64,000 bases of DNA from positions 4,030,001 through 4,094,000 of the forward strand of contig CADCSX010000003.1 in NCBI GenBank assembly GCA_902805475.1, read 5' to 3'. The first letter of the stretch is position 1; the number at the start of each line of letters is the position of its first letter. The DNA comes from Entonaema liquescens (lineage: Eukaryota > Ascomycota > Sordariomycetes > Xylariales > Xylariaceae). The position numbers and the translations under genes are program-made. The notes under the pieces are model-generated. The model had not been told where the DNA came from. It searched no databases and worked only from the letters and a program-made list of their open reading frames with translations. Shown here piece after piece: positions 11,491-21,761 of the stretch.

Positions 11491-12886
11491 TCATTGCTCA
11501 TTAACAAATAAACCGGCCATACCCATTCCTGTTCCGATACACATACTCGTCAACAAGATCTTCTTCTTTGTCCGCCTCAGCTCGCTTAGACCTGTGACGA
11601 TCTGTCGGGCACCTGTCGTGCCGAGAGGGTGACCAAGCGCGATGGCACCTCCTCGAGGATTCATCTTGGTCCAATCTATCTTGAGGTGGTCTCTGCAATA
11701 GACAGCCATCGTTCCGAATGCCTCATTGATCTCTACGACATCAACGTCATCCAGAGTAATGTTATGCTGCTTTAGAAGCTTTGGGATCGCTACCGTTGGA
11801 CCGATACCCATAATTCTAGGAGCTAAGCCGGCGACGGTGGTCCCGACGTACTTGGCCATGATCGGCAAGCCGAGTTCGGTAGCCTTGGATCGTTTCATGA
11901 GCACCACTGCTGCGGCGCCGTCGGTAACCTGGCTCGCATTGCCTCCTGTTGTGATGGGGCCCCATTGAGGGAAAGCAGTACGGATTTTGCCCAACCCAGC
12001 AGCCGTGGTCCCCGGTCGAATACCCTCGTCCTTCGTTAATGTAACAGTTTGTAGCTGACCATCGGGTCCCTTCACTTTGGTAGTGATAGGCACGATCTCG
12101 TCGTCGAAGAAGCCGGCCTTCTGGGCCAGCTCGGCCCGCCTAAAGCTCTCTGCCGCGTATTCATCGACAGCCTGACGGGTGAGACCAAAATCTTTCGCCA
12201 CATTCTCACTTGTCCAACCCATAGCCATCATACATTCAACGGCCTCTTGGCTGTGCTTAGTCACTTCTTCGTCGAAAGGTCGTTCGAGACTGTCACCTCC
12301 AGCGGTCATGGACTCGGTGCCGGCAGCGATACCAATCTCGATCGAGCCTGCAGCGATCTGGTGGGCAATATCGGCCGTGGCCTTTAGGCCCGAAGAGCAA
12401 AAGCGATTTACGGACGAGGCACTTGTCGTATTGGGGAATCCGGCGGCGAGGGCCGCGGCACGGGCCTTGTAAGCTGCTTTGCCGTCCGATACCTGTATGA
12501 ATAGAACAAGTTAGAAGGTGTGTTTCTTTCATCATAAACCGTGAATGCTGATACATACATTTCCCATGCAAATATCTTCTACGAGATCTGGTGAGAAGCC
12601 TAGACGTTCTCGTGCGGCCTTCAGAATAGCATACATAAGGTACTCGACGGACGTGTCCTTGAAACCGCCCTTCTTGCCTTTACATAGCGGTGTCCGGATC
12701 GCAAGTGTAATGACTACATCGTCGGGGTTCTTGGAGGTTCTAGAGCGGTGAGGAGTATTAGTTATGATGAGAACTTCTACTTGCCGAGCTTTACCATTTT
12801 AAATTTTGGTAGTCCACTTACATAGTAGCTAGAGGTGAGTTTGGAGACAAATGCTTCAAAATGGAATTGACCCGTTCGGTAGCCAT
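11491..12886 (-). CDS. POT1: Peroxisomal 3-ketoacyl-CoA thiolase
   Basis: Last step of peroxisomal beta-oxidation: 3-ketoacyl-CoA plus CoA gives acetyl-CoA and a shortened acyl-CoA. Exons on the minus strand: 12886-12822, 12739-12559, 12492-11491 (415 residues; introns 82 and 66 bp). The N-terminus carries a PTS2 peroxisomal signal, R5-V-x5-H12-L13 (RVNSILKHL). Catalytic residues are in place: nucleophile C114 in NRFCSSGL, NEAF at 338-341, H370 in GHPLG, and C400 in CIGTGMG. Most thiolases read NRQCSSG, so the phenylalanine before the cysteine is a small deviation. A CCTCGG box lies about 255 bp upstream on the gene's strand. Confidence 0.95.
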
Positions 12887-13140
12887 CTTGACAGAGGGGT
12901 ATATATTATCTCGTATATGTTATATGACAATTGAAGTATGAGGACGATGGGGAGAATAAAAAAAGGAAGTATTGCTAGCTTAAGTCTATGGAGAGTGGCA
13001 TTGTCTAAAGTAGATAAAGAAGGGATGAATGGGATGGGTTGCGCCGCAGACGAGAGGCTCGAATTGGTTGAATGGCTGTTACTTCACAGGGGATACAGGG
13101 GAATAGCAAGGGTTCCAGGGGATGCGCTGGTTGCATTTTG

Positions 13141-13146
13141 CCGAGG
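13141..13146 (-). promoter_or_regulatory. CCTCGG box upstream of thiolase (candidate FarA/FarB site)
   Basis: CCTCGG on the thiolase strand, about 255 bp before its ATG. This hexamer is the known element for the fatty-acid-responsive Zn-cluster regulators FarA/FarB in Aspergillus, enriched before beta-oxidation genes. A six-base match can be chance, but the gene context fits. Confidence 0.45.
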
Positions 13147-13321
13147 CCTGATTCGGTCACTTCGGCCATCGGCAGATATGTCGGTGGGGTCTGTAGACTC
13201 AAAAATCCCACTACCTTGGCCCCTCCTACAGTCCCGACTTCTGAAAGTCTGGGGTAAAAGAATGTAGATCCGGTCTATTACCTATTAGTGCTGTTTACAC
13301 AAGTTCGACGTAGCACCCTTA

Positions 13322-13559
13322 AGGGGGTGTTGCGCATTAATTAAGGAAACGGGCAAGATTCGGGATTTAACCGAAATACTTCCGAATAAGCGTGTTTCCT
13401 ACGTATTTTAATATATCTTATAATATTTTATAAATTTTCATTATTTTTTTTCCTTTTCCAGAATTAATAAGGGTCGGAATAACTTCTTATTGGTATTCAA
13501 AGTTTGGTACGCTATTCCTAATTATTGCCCGTTTCCTTAATTAATGCGTAGTACCCCCT
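13322..13559. mobile_element. MITE, 238 bp, inverted ends, TA target duplication
   Basis: The first 35 bases (13322-13356, starting AGGGGGTGTTGCGC) are the inverted complement of the last 35 (13525-13559) with three mismatches; a central stretch including TTAATTAAGGAAACGGG is identical. TA dinucleotides flank both ends (13320-13321 and 13560-13561). The interior is AT-rich with no coding capacity. TA duplication plus short inverted ends fits a Tc1/mariner-type nonautonomous element. It lies in the shared upstream region between the thiolase and the GH128 gene. Confidence 0.8.
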
Positions 13560-13913
13560 TAGCGATAACTTGTGTTTGTTTCCTAAGGCACTTGATTCTC
13601 CGAATTATATTTAGCATCTCTTATCCGTGACCACCTTACATATAACGAACTCATTCGTCAAATATTTTCTGCAATGCAATTTTTGCTAGTTAGTTCCCAA
13701 GTTCTAACTGTAATGTCTATGAAACCTAAACAGCTGCCTTTACTGGGAAATAGCAACTGATGCATTCACAAGCGAAGAGGCATTTCGCCAATACGCTATT
13801 TACTAAAAGTACCTAGCTTAGATATGGTAGCATATGGTAATAATTAAATGATTGTATGTACTCGTGTCAACCTGTTAGGAACCTTTGAAAACATACCGAG
13901 GGGGTCTCTAATG

Positions 13914-14855
13914 CTAGAGTACGAAAGAAATGCCAACCGCCAATATAAGAATCATAACACCTGTTACAGTCGGTTGCCATCTTGTTGCCCCAGACTGAGG
14001 ATCGATATGTGTACTGCTCATACCCAAATACCATGAGCCAATATCTGTTAACTGCCCATCGTTATTCAGCATAACGGCGTTGGGACCGACGTTGCTATCC
14101 TCAGACCGGAAAGAACCGAACAAGCTATAGCGAATGACAGAATCCATACGGTCAAAATATTCAGAAGATGTGTTGTAGAACTCTTGGGTTGTGGGAAGAT
14201 CTTGATTGTCGAAATTGTATTCGGTAACCCACTGAGTAACATTGGGAAATGCAGCAGCGTATGAGCCCATATGGCTCGCCAACCCTTCAAAGTTCCCATA
14301 CCAATGCAGGGTCACGAAATCGTATGTGCAGTTCTTTTTGTCTCCTTTGGTGCTAAGCAACTCGGAGCAGTTCCCGAGAAACTGTTCGAGCCATGGTATT
14401 CCATCCCAACCCCCCGTGCAGGCCGGCAGTCCCAATTTCACACCCTTTTCTGAGAGAGGCGCTATATTTTTTAACCACACTTCCGCAGCCTTCGAGGGCT
14501 CAATATTACTGCCACCAGCGTAGCGGGTATCGGGCTCGTTGAAACTCAGAACGTGCGCGATCTTACGGCCGGAGTTGATCTGAGCCTCAACAGAGTCGAG
14601 GAACGACGTGTCGTTGATAGCACCCCAAAGCATTGGGACAAATTCGAACTGGTCTTGCGGTATATCATCAAAAGCGGGCGACGGTGTCGACTGGTAATTG
14701 TAGTACCAAGTCAGATCAGACCCTGACTGAACCCATATTCTATCATCATCTGGGTTACTAGGCTTGGGGACAAACACCAAACCACGTTTGGATGATCGAG
14801 TCTGAGCGGTAGTGAGGGAAGAAAGTGCGACCAGTAAGACACACGAGCGATGCAT
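13914..14855 (-). CDS. GH128-type secreted glucanase (Asl1-like glycosyl hydrolase catalytic core), probably GPI-anchored
   Basis: Intronless, 313 residues. Signal peptide about 1-17 (MHRSCVLLVALSSLTTAQ). The single (beta/alpha)8-type domain begins KRGLVFVPKP. Candidate catalytic glutamates are E107 in SFNEPD and E212 in VTEYNF, with HWYG at 184-187; these are the hallmarks of GH128 beta-1,3-glucanases and the related Asl1 wall proteins. Several N-glycosylation sequons are present (NDT, NCS, NCT, NVT, NTS). The last 18 residues are hydrophobic (VTGVMILILAVGISFVL) after a small-residue region, suggesting GPI-anchor attachment and a wall or plasma-membrane location. It could remodel the fungus's own beta-glucan or attack external glucan. 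Confidence 0.88.
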   Translation of the reverse strand: MHRSCVLLVALSSLTTAQTRSSKRGLVFVPKPSNPDDDRIWVQSGSDLTWYYNYQSTPSPAFDDIPQDQFEFVPMLWGAINDTSFLDSVEAQINSGRKIAHVLSFNEPDTRYAGGSNIEPSKAAEVWLKNIAPLSEKGVKLGLPACTGGWDGIPWLEQFLGNCSELLSTKGDKKNCTYDFVTLHWYGNFEGLASHMGSYAAAFPNVTQWVTEYNFDNQDLPTTQEFYNTSSEYFDRMDSVIRYSLFGSFRSEDSNVGPNAVMLNNDGQLTDIGSWYLGMSSTHIDPQSGATRWQPTVTGVMILILAVGISFVL

Positions 14856-16597
14856 AACTAATTGGGAAAGTTGAAATCAAGGGACAACCGAAGGGCTGCG
14901 GTCTCAATGCACACTTAATCGTGACTCGCGGCTTCGATGCTCTATTGCTATCAGCACTGTCAATAAGCAGCAATCATGTATAGAGGATTAAGTCGTAATC
15001 TGGATTCCGAAGGCCAGAGTGACGAGAAACATCATGGTTGGCAACATGGTTTCCCATTGCTCCGCTCAATACCCACCCGTTCCAAGCCTATCCGAAGGCT
15101 GGTCGAGATAGATAACATCCAGCTGAAGGAAAACGCAGGATGGTTACAGCCAACGAGGCGTTGCTAGGCTTGGCTCATTATGGGATGTATCGATTCAGCG
15201 GCGCCACCTAATAGCCGCGACCTTGTGCTTACACCAATAGGCCGGCCTCGACCTACACGTACCAACAATCTCAGACGATAAAGTATTGCGACAGGCTCGC
15301 TTAATCTGACTTTCACCCATCATGTCGATTGAGATAGGTAGAAACCACGGTAGCGGCCGCTAGCTTCACAGCAATCTGAAGCAACAATCAATACGGCGTG
15401 GTGCCGACATACCGGTGTGTTGACCACCGCATAAACGAGCTGCCATCTTAATATCTGTGCTTGGCTTGGCTTCGGCGCTTCATGGCACAAAATGGACGTT
15501 GCACGATGGAACCCAGAGTTCATGCAATGTGCGGAATTGATCTAACGATTTGTACTGATTAGGAATATAGACTAATAGACTAAGGCTACGGCGCGCGCCA
15601 ACTTGGCCTGTGGTCATGTCAATGGTGAGATATAAGCTTTTTTTTGATGACGCGCATAAATCCAAAAAAGGTCAGTTTCTGGTAGGAACATGGAGCACGG
15701 TGAGTTTTAAGATTAGAACCTCCTGACGAGATAGGTAACTTGAAGTTATGAACTTACTAGGTTAGGTAACAGATCTTATCGACTACATGCAGCATCATTA
15801 GAGTAGTAGGTCAACGATTAAACGATAATATATGGTATTCTTACTTGATGGTCGGGTATATCCGACCACTAGTCTTATAAACATATCAAAGAAATACGCC
15901 TATACATTAGCTTCTGAATTAGGTATCCAAGGTACATGGTATATAAATACAACTGCTGTATGGTATATGTAAAACATCTGAACGGATGGATTTAATATAC
16001 TGGTAATACAGTCTGACGGTCTCGTGAAACCGCGGGTTCTAGACAATTCCCAATTACAACTTGGATGTCTTATATCGATCGGCCCGTAGGAAGAGATAGC
16101 TAGCGTAGTAGCGAAGCACCCAGATTAAGCTTATTCCCGGCATCCGATCACCATATCTGGCTAGGGTGCCCCTTATATTAGCAGGGCTGGCAGGGGGTTT
16201 GGAGTGCCGTTAGAACCGCGAGTTCTTTACTGGTCTTAAGCTCGCGGCGGCTGCATGCAGTGTAATGATACCATTCTTATCCTGGACTTATCAGCATCAA
16301 TCATATCTACCATGTACAAATTGTATTAACTACATGTATTTTTTGCCCTCACTCTTTTTGTTTTTGCTGATGTCGTACTAGAAATTGAGCAACATAATGG
16401 TATGGTGCCACAAAGTGATGAACAAACTGCCTATTAAAATGAGCGACTCCCTTTCTTTACCCCGAAGTGATGCTTTTCTGACATTATTCCGCCACTTGAC
16501 GGTACGCATTTCCCTCCTCACCACGGCGGTGCACTGCTGCTATACTAGCTATTGCAGCTATCGCAGCTCATCCTTTACGTTCGCTTTTTTTTTAACA
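14856..16597. other. 1.7-kb intergenic region between divergent GH128 and GT90 genes
   Basis: No gene supported. It holds two near-identical boxes, AACCGCGGGTTCT at about 16028 and AACCGCGAGTTCT at about 16216, which contain a GAAC/GTTC-like inverted arrangement and could be a regulator's binding sites; this is only a guess. Confidence 0.5.
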
Positions 16598-18190
16598 ATG
16601 CATACTAGCAAGTCTTTCTTTTCGCGTAGTCAGCAGGGCGAGTCCTCTATGGCGCGCTTGCGTCGTCTTCGCTGGCCGATTCTAGCGATCCTTTTTATTA
16701 TAACTGCCTTTACACTCTTCGGCGATGTGAGGCGATCATTCGAGATTCCCATCGAGCAGTCGTTGGAAGACCCTAACGAAGAGTCATTTCCTGAACCTAC
16801 CGAGCCGCCTCTGCGAGAGATTAATCAACCGCTTCGGGAACCCATCGAGCCGCCAGCCCATACGATACCCCCACCGCCTGAAGACGGAGCTTGGACGTTC
16901 GATGCGAAAAGGGATAGTCTTAATTATGGTCTTTCTGACAGTCAATGCGAGGTAAATATCCGTTTACAATTTCGGATTTTTAGAAGCACACGAACACTCA
17001 CCACATCGTAGAATGCATTTCCTGATTTGTACCAGGAACTCGACCGCGCCCGAAACTTCCTGATGGAACAGAACAAACGTGTCAAAGAGTCGGACGTCCA
17101 GGTTGACGCCAAAAAAGATTATACCGGTACTTCTCACGGTGAATTTCACGTTATGATTTCCAATGGTGAAATATACGTGATTAAGGAGAAGAAAGGCGAA
17201 CCAGATCGCTCCCGCGGCCTCGCAGCTCTCGCAAGCATGTACCGTGCTATAACCGCTATGCCGGACCCCAGGTCGCTTCCTAACGTCGAATTCATTATCG
17301 ATATCGAAGACCGAGCGGCTAAAGGGGAGAAGAATGAGGAGCGTATCCGATGGACTTGGGCACGCGAAGAGGAAAATGAGTGGCTATGGGTCATGCCTGA
17401 TTTTGACGGATGGAGCTATCCCGATGATGGTGTAGGGTCTTATGTGCAGTTCCGCGAGGATGTGATGGAACTCGAGGCTGAGTATCCCGATGGGTGGGAT
17501 GATAAAGAAAACAAGCTGAGTTGGAGAGGAAGCCTGACCGTAAATCGTAAGCTACGAACTGCCTTGCTCGAAGCTTCGAAGGATCACGATTGGAATGATG
17601 TCGAGGCTATTGATTGGCATAACCGTTCGAATATCATGGCCATGAAGGACTTTTGTCGGTTCAAATACGTTGCCCACACGGAAGGTAATTCGTGGAGTGG
17701 ACGGCTACGATATTTACAGAATTGCGAAAGTGTCCCGATTATCCACAAGCTAAATTACGTCTTCCACTATCAACCCCTCCTAAAGGATAGCGGACCTCGC
17801 CAAGTATACTTCCCTGACGTTCTGACCGTAGCGGAATTTGACTAACTTCGCTAGAACTATGTTAAAGTTGGACGCGATTGGTCGGACTTGAAAGCACAGA
17901 TGGATGGGCTTATAGCGGATCCCGATCGAGCGCGGCGAATCGCAAAGGAATCGACAAGAGTATTCCGAGACCGCTACCTTACACCAGCCGCTGAGGCTTG
18001 CTACTGGCGTCGCATGGTCCGCAACTGGCGCGCCGTAATGGATTTTGAACCGCGACGCTACGAAACTAATAAAGATGGCGTTAAGGTTAGGAGAGGTATG
18101 AGTTGGGAACGTTTTGCCTTCAGGCAGGATAAAAGCTTCGAGCATGGATTCTGGGAATCCGATAGCGATAATGCGAACAAAGTTGTGTAA
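16598..18190 (+). CDS. GT90 / CAP10-like glycosyltransferase
   Basis: Type II membrane protein of 493 residues, probably a Golgi glycosyltransferase of the CAP10/GT90 family (xylosyl- or glucosyl-transfer to wall or capsule glycans in relatives). Exons 16598-16951, 17012-17803, 17855-18190. A short cytosolic tail, signal anchor at about 26-42 (WPILAILFIITAFTLFG), a proline/glutamate-rich stem (50-100), then the catalytic domain: CENAFPDLY, WVMPDFDGW, KLSWRGSLTVNRKLR, CRFKYVAHTEGNSWSGRLRYLQNCES, and GPRQNYVKVGRDWSDL across intron 2. That intron is 51 nt, a multiple of three, recognised by its in-frame stops and the TGACTAAC branch site. I chose ATG 16598 (context AACAATGC) over the upstream in-frame GTG because it puts the anchor near the N-terminus. 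Confidence 0.9.
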
Positions 18191-18673
18191 TACCTGTTTC
18201 TCGCTTATGAGGGACTATTAACGATAGCTTGCTCGGGCTTGTTGGGGCCCAAGCGCTGGCCGTGTAAGCTGGTAAGCCACGGCGGCGGATCTAGTTAACT
18301 ATCGGTAAAAAGCCCGCCACGCCCGCGAGTGAATAGGCCGATGATGAAATTGGGCTGTGGTAAAATATGGAATGCCTTGGATATATGGCGCAAACGTGCT
18401 GGATCCGCGTGTCCTGATAGACCCAGACACGCCTGTATTAACTACCAGGGAGGCGGGCTGTAGCCACGGATAAAGGAGCCACGTATATGAAGGAACGGTC
18501 GTGTTATTCCTAAGTGAATATTTTCTTGGGTTGCCGCGAGGCTCTACGGGCTCTTTTACAACCCTAACTACCTATATAAGCGAAATGCTCTGATGACGAG
18601 GCGGGCTGGGCTCGCGTTCTTGTAACTAATGAAACGATACCACTACACATCATCCCTTTACCCCAAGAGCGAA
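18191..18673. other. Spacer between convergent GT90 and carbonic anhydrase genes
   Basis: 3' flanks of two convergent genes; GC-rich, with a small GCTTG/CAAGC hairpin near 18237-18255. No gene seen. Confidence 0.6.
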
Positions 18674-19567
18674 TTATTCCTCTGTAAGGTTGTAAATCTT
18701 CTGGATTCCGTGCAGCATCTCCTCGTGGTCGACCTTCAGATCCTTGAGTAAACCGTCCTCGAATCCGAATACCCATCCGTGGACAATGGGGAAATGATTC
18801 TTGGCGTAAGACTTCTGGACAGCTGCCGTCTTGATAACGTTGCGGCACTGCTCAACAACGCTGAGCTCTACTAGGCGATTATAGCGCTCATTTTCGTCCT
18901 TAATCTCGTCCAGTTCTTTCTCATGCAGGCGATAAACGTCCCGAATGTTCCTCAGCCACGGGTTAAGCAGCCCTAGGTCCTTTGGTGTCATAGCAGCTTT
19001 TACACCACCGCAGCCATAATGTCCACACACCACGATATGCTTGACCTGAAGATGACGAACTGCATAGTTGATGACGCTCATGACGTTAAGGTCGGTATTG
19101 ACGACCAGGTTGGCGATGTTGCGATGGATGAAGGCCTCTCCTGGTCCAAGGCCGGTAATCTGCTCAGCTGGGATTCGCGAATCGCTGCATCCTATCCACA
19201 GATACTCCGGGGTCTGCCCTGCGGACAGCTTCTCGAAGAACTCGGGATCCTTCTTTTTTTGTTCCTCTGCCCAGGCACGGTTGTGCTCGAACACGCGGTC
19301 ATGCGTCTGCTTGAGATATTTGGAGATCTCCGATTGCGACATGGCGCGCCAACCGTCCGTGCCTACGGTCGAGTATCTTGGAAAGCTACGAGTATGCTGA
19401 AAGTTACGCTGGAATGTGCCCGAGAGGTATAGAGTTCGCTTCGTCGATGAGAGAAGATGGTGGGCTATACGAGCTTTATGAGGCATCGGGCCTGTTGAGT
19501 GTATGCATGTATAAAATCGGCGCGTTGAGAGGAAGTCCGAAGATTTCCTCGGTACCTGGATATGCAA
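18674..19567 (-). CDS. Beta-class carbonic anhydrase, probably mitochondrial
   Basis: Zinc enzyme interconverting CO2 and bicarbonate, supplying bicarbonate to carboxylases. Zinc ligands C127 (in IGCSDSR), H183 and C186 (in GHYGCGG), and the D129-R131 dyad are all present; the domain ends with NVIKTAAVQKSY and VHGWVFGFEDGLL. The long, Arg/Ser/His-rich N-terminus, with no acidic residues after the alternative start at M28 until about residue 71, looks like a mitochondrial presequence. The start is uncertain: M1 at 19567, M28 at 19486 (my preference for a targeting peptide) or M76, which would give a cytosolic form. No intron is needed. Confidence 0.92.
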   Translation of the reverse strand: MHIQVPRKSSDFLSTRRFYTCIHSTGPMPHKARIAHHLLSSTKRTLYLSGTFQRNFQHTRSFPRYSTVGTDGWRAMSQSEISKYLKQTHDRVFEHNRAWAEEQKKKDPEFFEKLSAGQTPEYLWIGCSDSRIPAEQITGLGPGEAFIHRNIANLVVNTDLNVMSVINYAVRHLQVKHIVVCGHYGCGGVKAAMTPKDLGLLNPWLRNIRDVYRLHEKELDEIKDENERYNRLVELSVVEQCRNVIKTAAVQKSYAKNHFPIVHGWVFGFEDGLLKDLKVDHEEMLHGIQKIYNLTEE

Positions 19568-21045
19568 GATTTGTTGAGACCGCCCAGATTCCCGAGGCGC
19601 CAGAAGACGTCAATAGTGGGGGATCTACAGAGGCGGACCTCTTGTACTACGTTAGGTACTTGCTGTATTCATTATCTTGATAGGAAGTACTTGATAATGC
19701 ATTCTACCTATATAATGTCTGAGGCTACCTGTTCTGGCTGTTCACTTATACGTTCATAATGATTCTCTATCAGTTTGACAAGCCCGTTGAGCAGCGACAA
19801 TTTAACTACGCCCCAGGTACCCTAAATTATAGTAAACAGATTTGTAGGTTGTAGTGGGATCAAAAGGTGTGAATACCTTGATTTTGTATAAGATACATGA
19901 AATTGTTCTGAAGAGTTCCCTCATGTCTTTTAAATCGTACTAGCGGTCGCTTTCAATTCTATATCGTACTCTTGCATGCGGCTAGATGACGCTAGTTGTC
20001 CTAGTGCCTCTCTATAGTACCCGCCATTGGTATATATACTGTATACCCGGTACTAGGTAATGAAGAGCCGGATTGAAATGAAAGCTTAATATGGATATGG
20101 GGGCTACGAGTCTTGCTGTTCCTAATTATTCGTAGTTATTAACTAAATAAATTCGACATTATAGCTTGTCTAACAAACTTGAATTTTAATGAGGAATCTA
20201 CAAACCTGTTAGATCTGAGCTTGATTTCACTGCGCGTTACAAGTCTTGTTGATGTTGACTTCTATTTAAATAGAGACATGTTAGCTTCTTATGGCTCTTG
20301 CGTGTCTCTATTGAATAAAAAACTTAAGAATTTATATACGTATATATGTTCTACTATTAGGTATTGGTATATTTTGTTTAAAGTCTTTTATGACTACGGT
20401 ATTGGACTGGTTGTAAGCTGTATAACCTGGTTTGGATAAAAAAGGGGTTTCGAGTGGCTATGGCCTTCGCTTTTTACACTTCAACCCACGATGATGCGTG
20501 AATATTATTCATATCGAATTGAGTGTCACCTTTATTACAGAAATACTTCTAAATGTCAAATAATTAGGGTTAACTATAATTATGTGGTAAATCTATTTTA
20601 TACAGCGATACTAAATACTATTGAACTTTGAACTTTTCCTTGCTCTCACAAGCTTAGCCTCAAATAGCAAGTGTCCCCGGATTTCAAGTAGGTAAACAAC
20701 TCTGGTGATGACGTGGTGGGTTATAGGTACATAAAATAAAAAGCTAGTCAGTCAGGCGAGGTTGGGAGTCCAAATTGGTTACCTATAAGCCCCATGGAGC
20801 CTCACGGTCCACTGCGGGATAAAAACCCTACTACTAGGTAGGCACACAATACTACGTATATGAACAGAGAAGTACCTAAATTAGTACACACAACAGAAGA
20901 TGAAGGATAATTCAAGGTACAAGGTTAATATTACAACTTATGGCACATAAAAGTAAATACCTTTGAAGGTGATAAACGTAGGAAAGTCGAACAAGAAAAG
21001 ATCGTATTCCTCAAGAGCATCAAAAGGCAAAAAAAATAGGGTTAT
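19568..21045. other. 1.5-kb intergenic region
   Basis: No gene I can defend. An 86-codon AT-rich open frame at 20179-20439 (plus) has no recognisable motif and no upstream promoter signs. The last bases hold the tRNA terminator. Confidence 0.5.
21029..21036 (-). terminator. RNA polymerase III terminator of tRNA-Asn
   Basis: Run of eight T on the minus strand, 10 bases after the tRNA 3' end; a standard Pol III stop signal, supporting the tRNA gene as a transcribed unit. Confidence 0.8.
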
Positions 21046-21179
21046 CTCCCCCGGGAAGGCTCGAACTTCCAACCTCCTGATTAACAGTCACTATAGTCGT
21101 AGATTAGTATGTGGATGTCGAAGCTACATCCATATGTAGATTAAACTCACGACGCGCTAGCCAATTGCGCCACAGAGGA
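21046..21179 (-). tRNA. tRNA-Asn(GTT) with a 60-nt insert in the anticodon stem
   Basis: With bases 21091-21150 removed, the remaining 74 nt fold as a complete tRNA: acceptor TCCTCTG/CGGGGGA (two G-U pairs), U8, D stem GCGC/GCGC with loop AATTGGCTA, anticodon stem TCTGA/TCAGG (one wobble), loop CTGTTAA with anticodon GTT, variable AGGTT, T stem GGAAG/CTTCC with loop TTCGAGC, discriminator G. The A-box-like TGGCGCAATTGG and B-box-like GTTCGAGCC are intact and a T8 terminator follows, so it looks transcribed. Placing the intron at the canonical 37/38 site fails: position 33 would be G and the stem would not pair. Unspliced, the anticodon arm cannot form. Confidence 0.85.
21091..21150 (-). other. 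Spliceosomal-looking intron within tRNA-Asn (between positions 28 and 29)
   Basis: 60 nt, beginning GTGAGT and ending ACTATAG, with ACTAAT starting 18 nt before the 3' end, that is, a consensus fungal spliceosomal donor, branch site and acceptor. Only this exact GT...AG excision restores the anticodon stem; shifting either boundary by one base breaks it. The insert can also form an internal 7-bp hairpin (TGGATGT/ACATCCA). Eukaryotic nuclear tRNA introns are removed by the Sen endonuclease at 37/38, so both position and sequence are atypical. Confidence 0.7.
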
Positions 21180-21761
21180 CGACCTTCTCAAGTAATATAC
21201 CCGATTGGCTGCAATGCGGCCCTCCATTTGTCCTTTTAAAGTGTATAGCCATAATAGATAAGTATGCAGTATACATGTATTAAAGGCGTCATAATCACTT
21301 ATAGGAGATGATACATGCAGAAAGGTAAACCGTGCCATCAACATCGCTTGCGTGGTAGTATGGTTAGGTAGGTATGTAAGCAAGGGGCGATACAAGATAC
21401 ATATTATTATTCCCCTTTGCTGTCGTAGTTGAAATGGTCGATATATCTACCTACGTACCGTGCTCTCACCTAAATTTGAAGTCTCTATAAACAGATTCTT
21501 AATCTAGATGTATCTTATGTTTGATCTTTGCTTCAATTTCTCATTTGGCCTCGTGAAACACTTAAAAAGGGGCTAAGATATATAGCGAAAAGAATAATTA
21601 TTCTGTTCAAGACCATCGCCTATGCTTTCTCTAAGACGCGGTATGCATCTTTACGTTTAACCTACCACTAGCCGGGATACCTATGCAAAAGATGATCTAT
21701 ATACTATATATGTAATGGCATATGTACATTTGGTAGATTGATGAGCGGTTTATACTTCTGA
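21180..21761. other. Spacer between tRNA-Asn and the GH3 gene
   Basis: About 580 bp, AT-rich; upstream flank of the tRNA and 3' flank of the beta-glucosidase gene. No gene seen. Confidence 0.6.

Noticed and set aside
12938..13267. 109-codon plus-strand frame upstream of thiolase
   Set aside because: No recognisable domain and it covers the thiolase promoter; likely chance.
21091..21150. Canonical tRNA intron at 37/38
   Set aside because: With the D-arm fixed, position 33 would be G and the anticodon stem would have at least two mismatches; only the 28/29 excision pairs fully.
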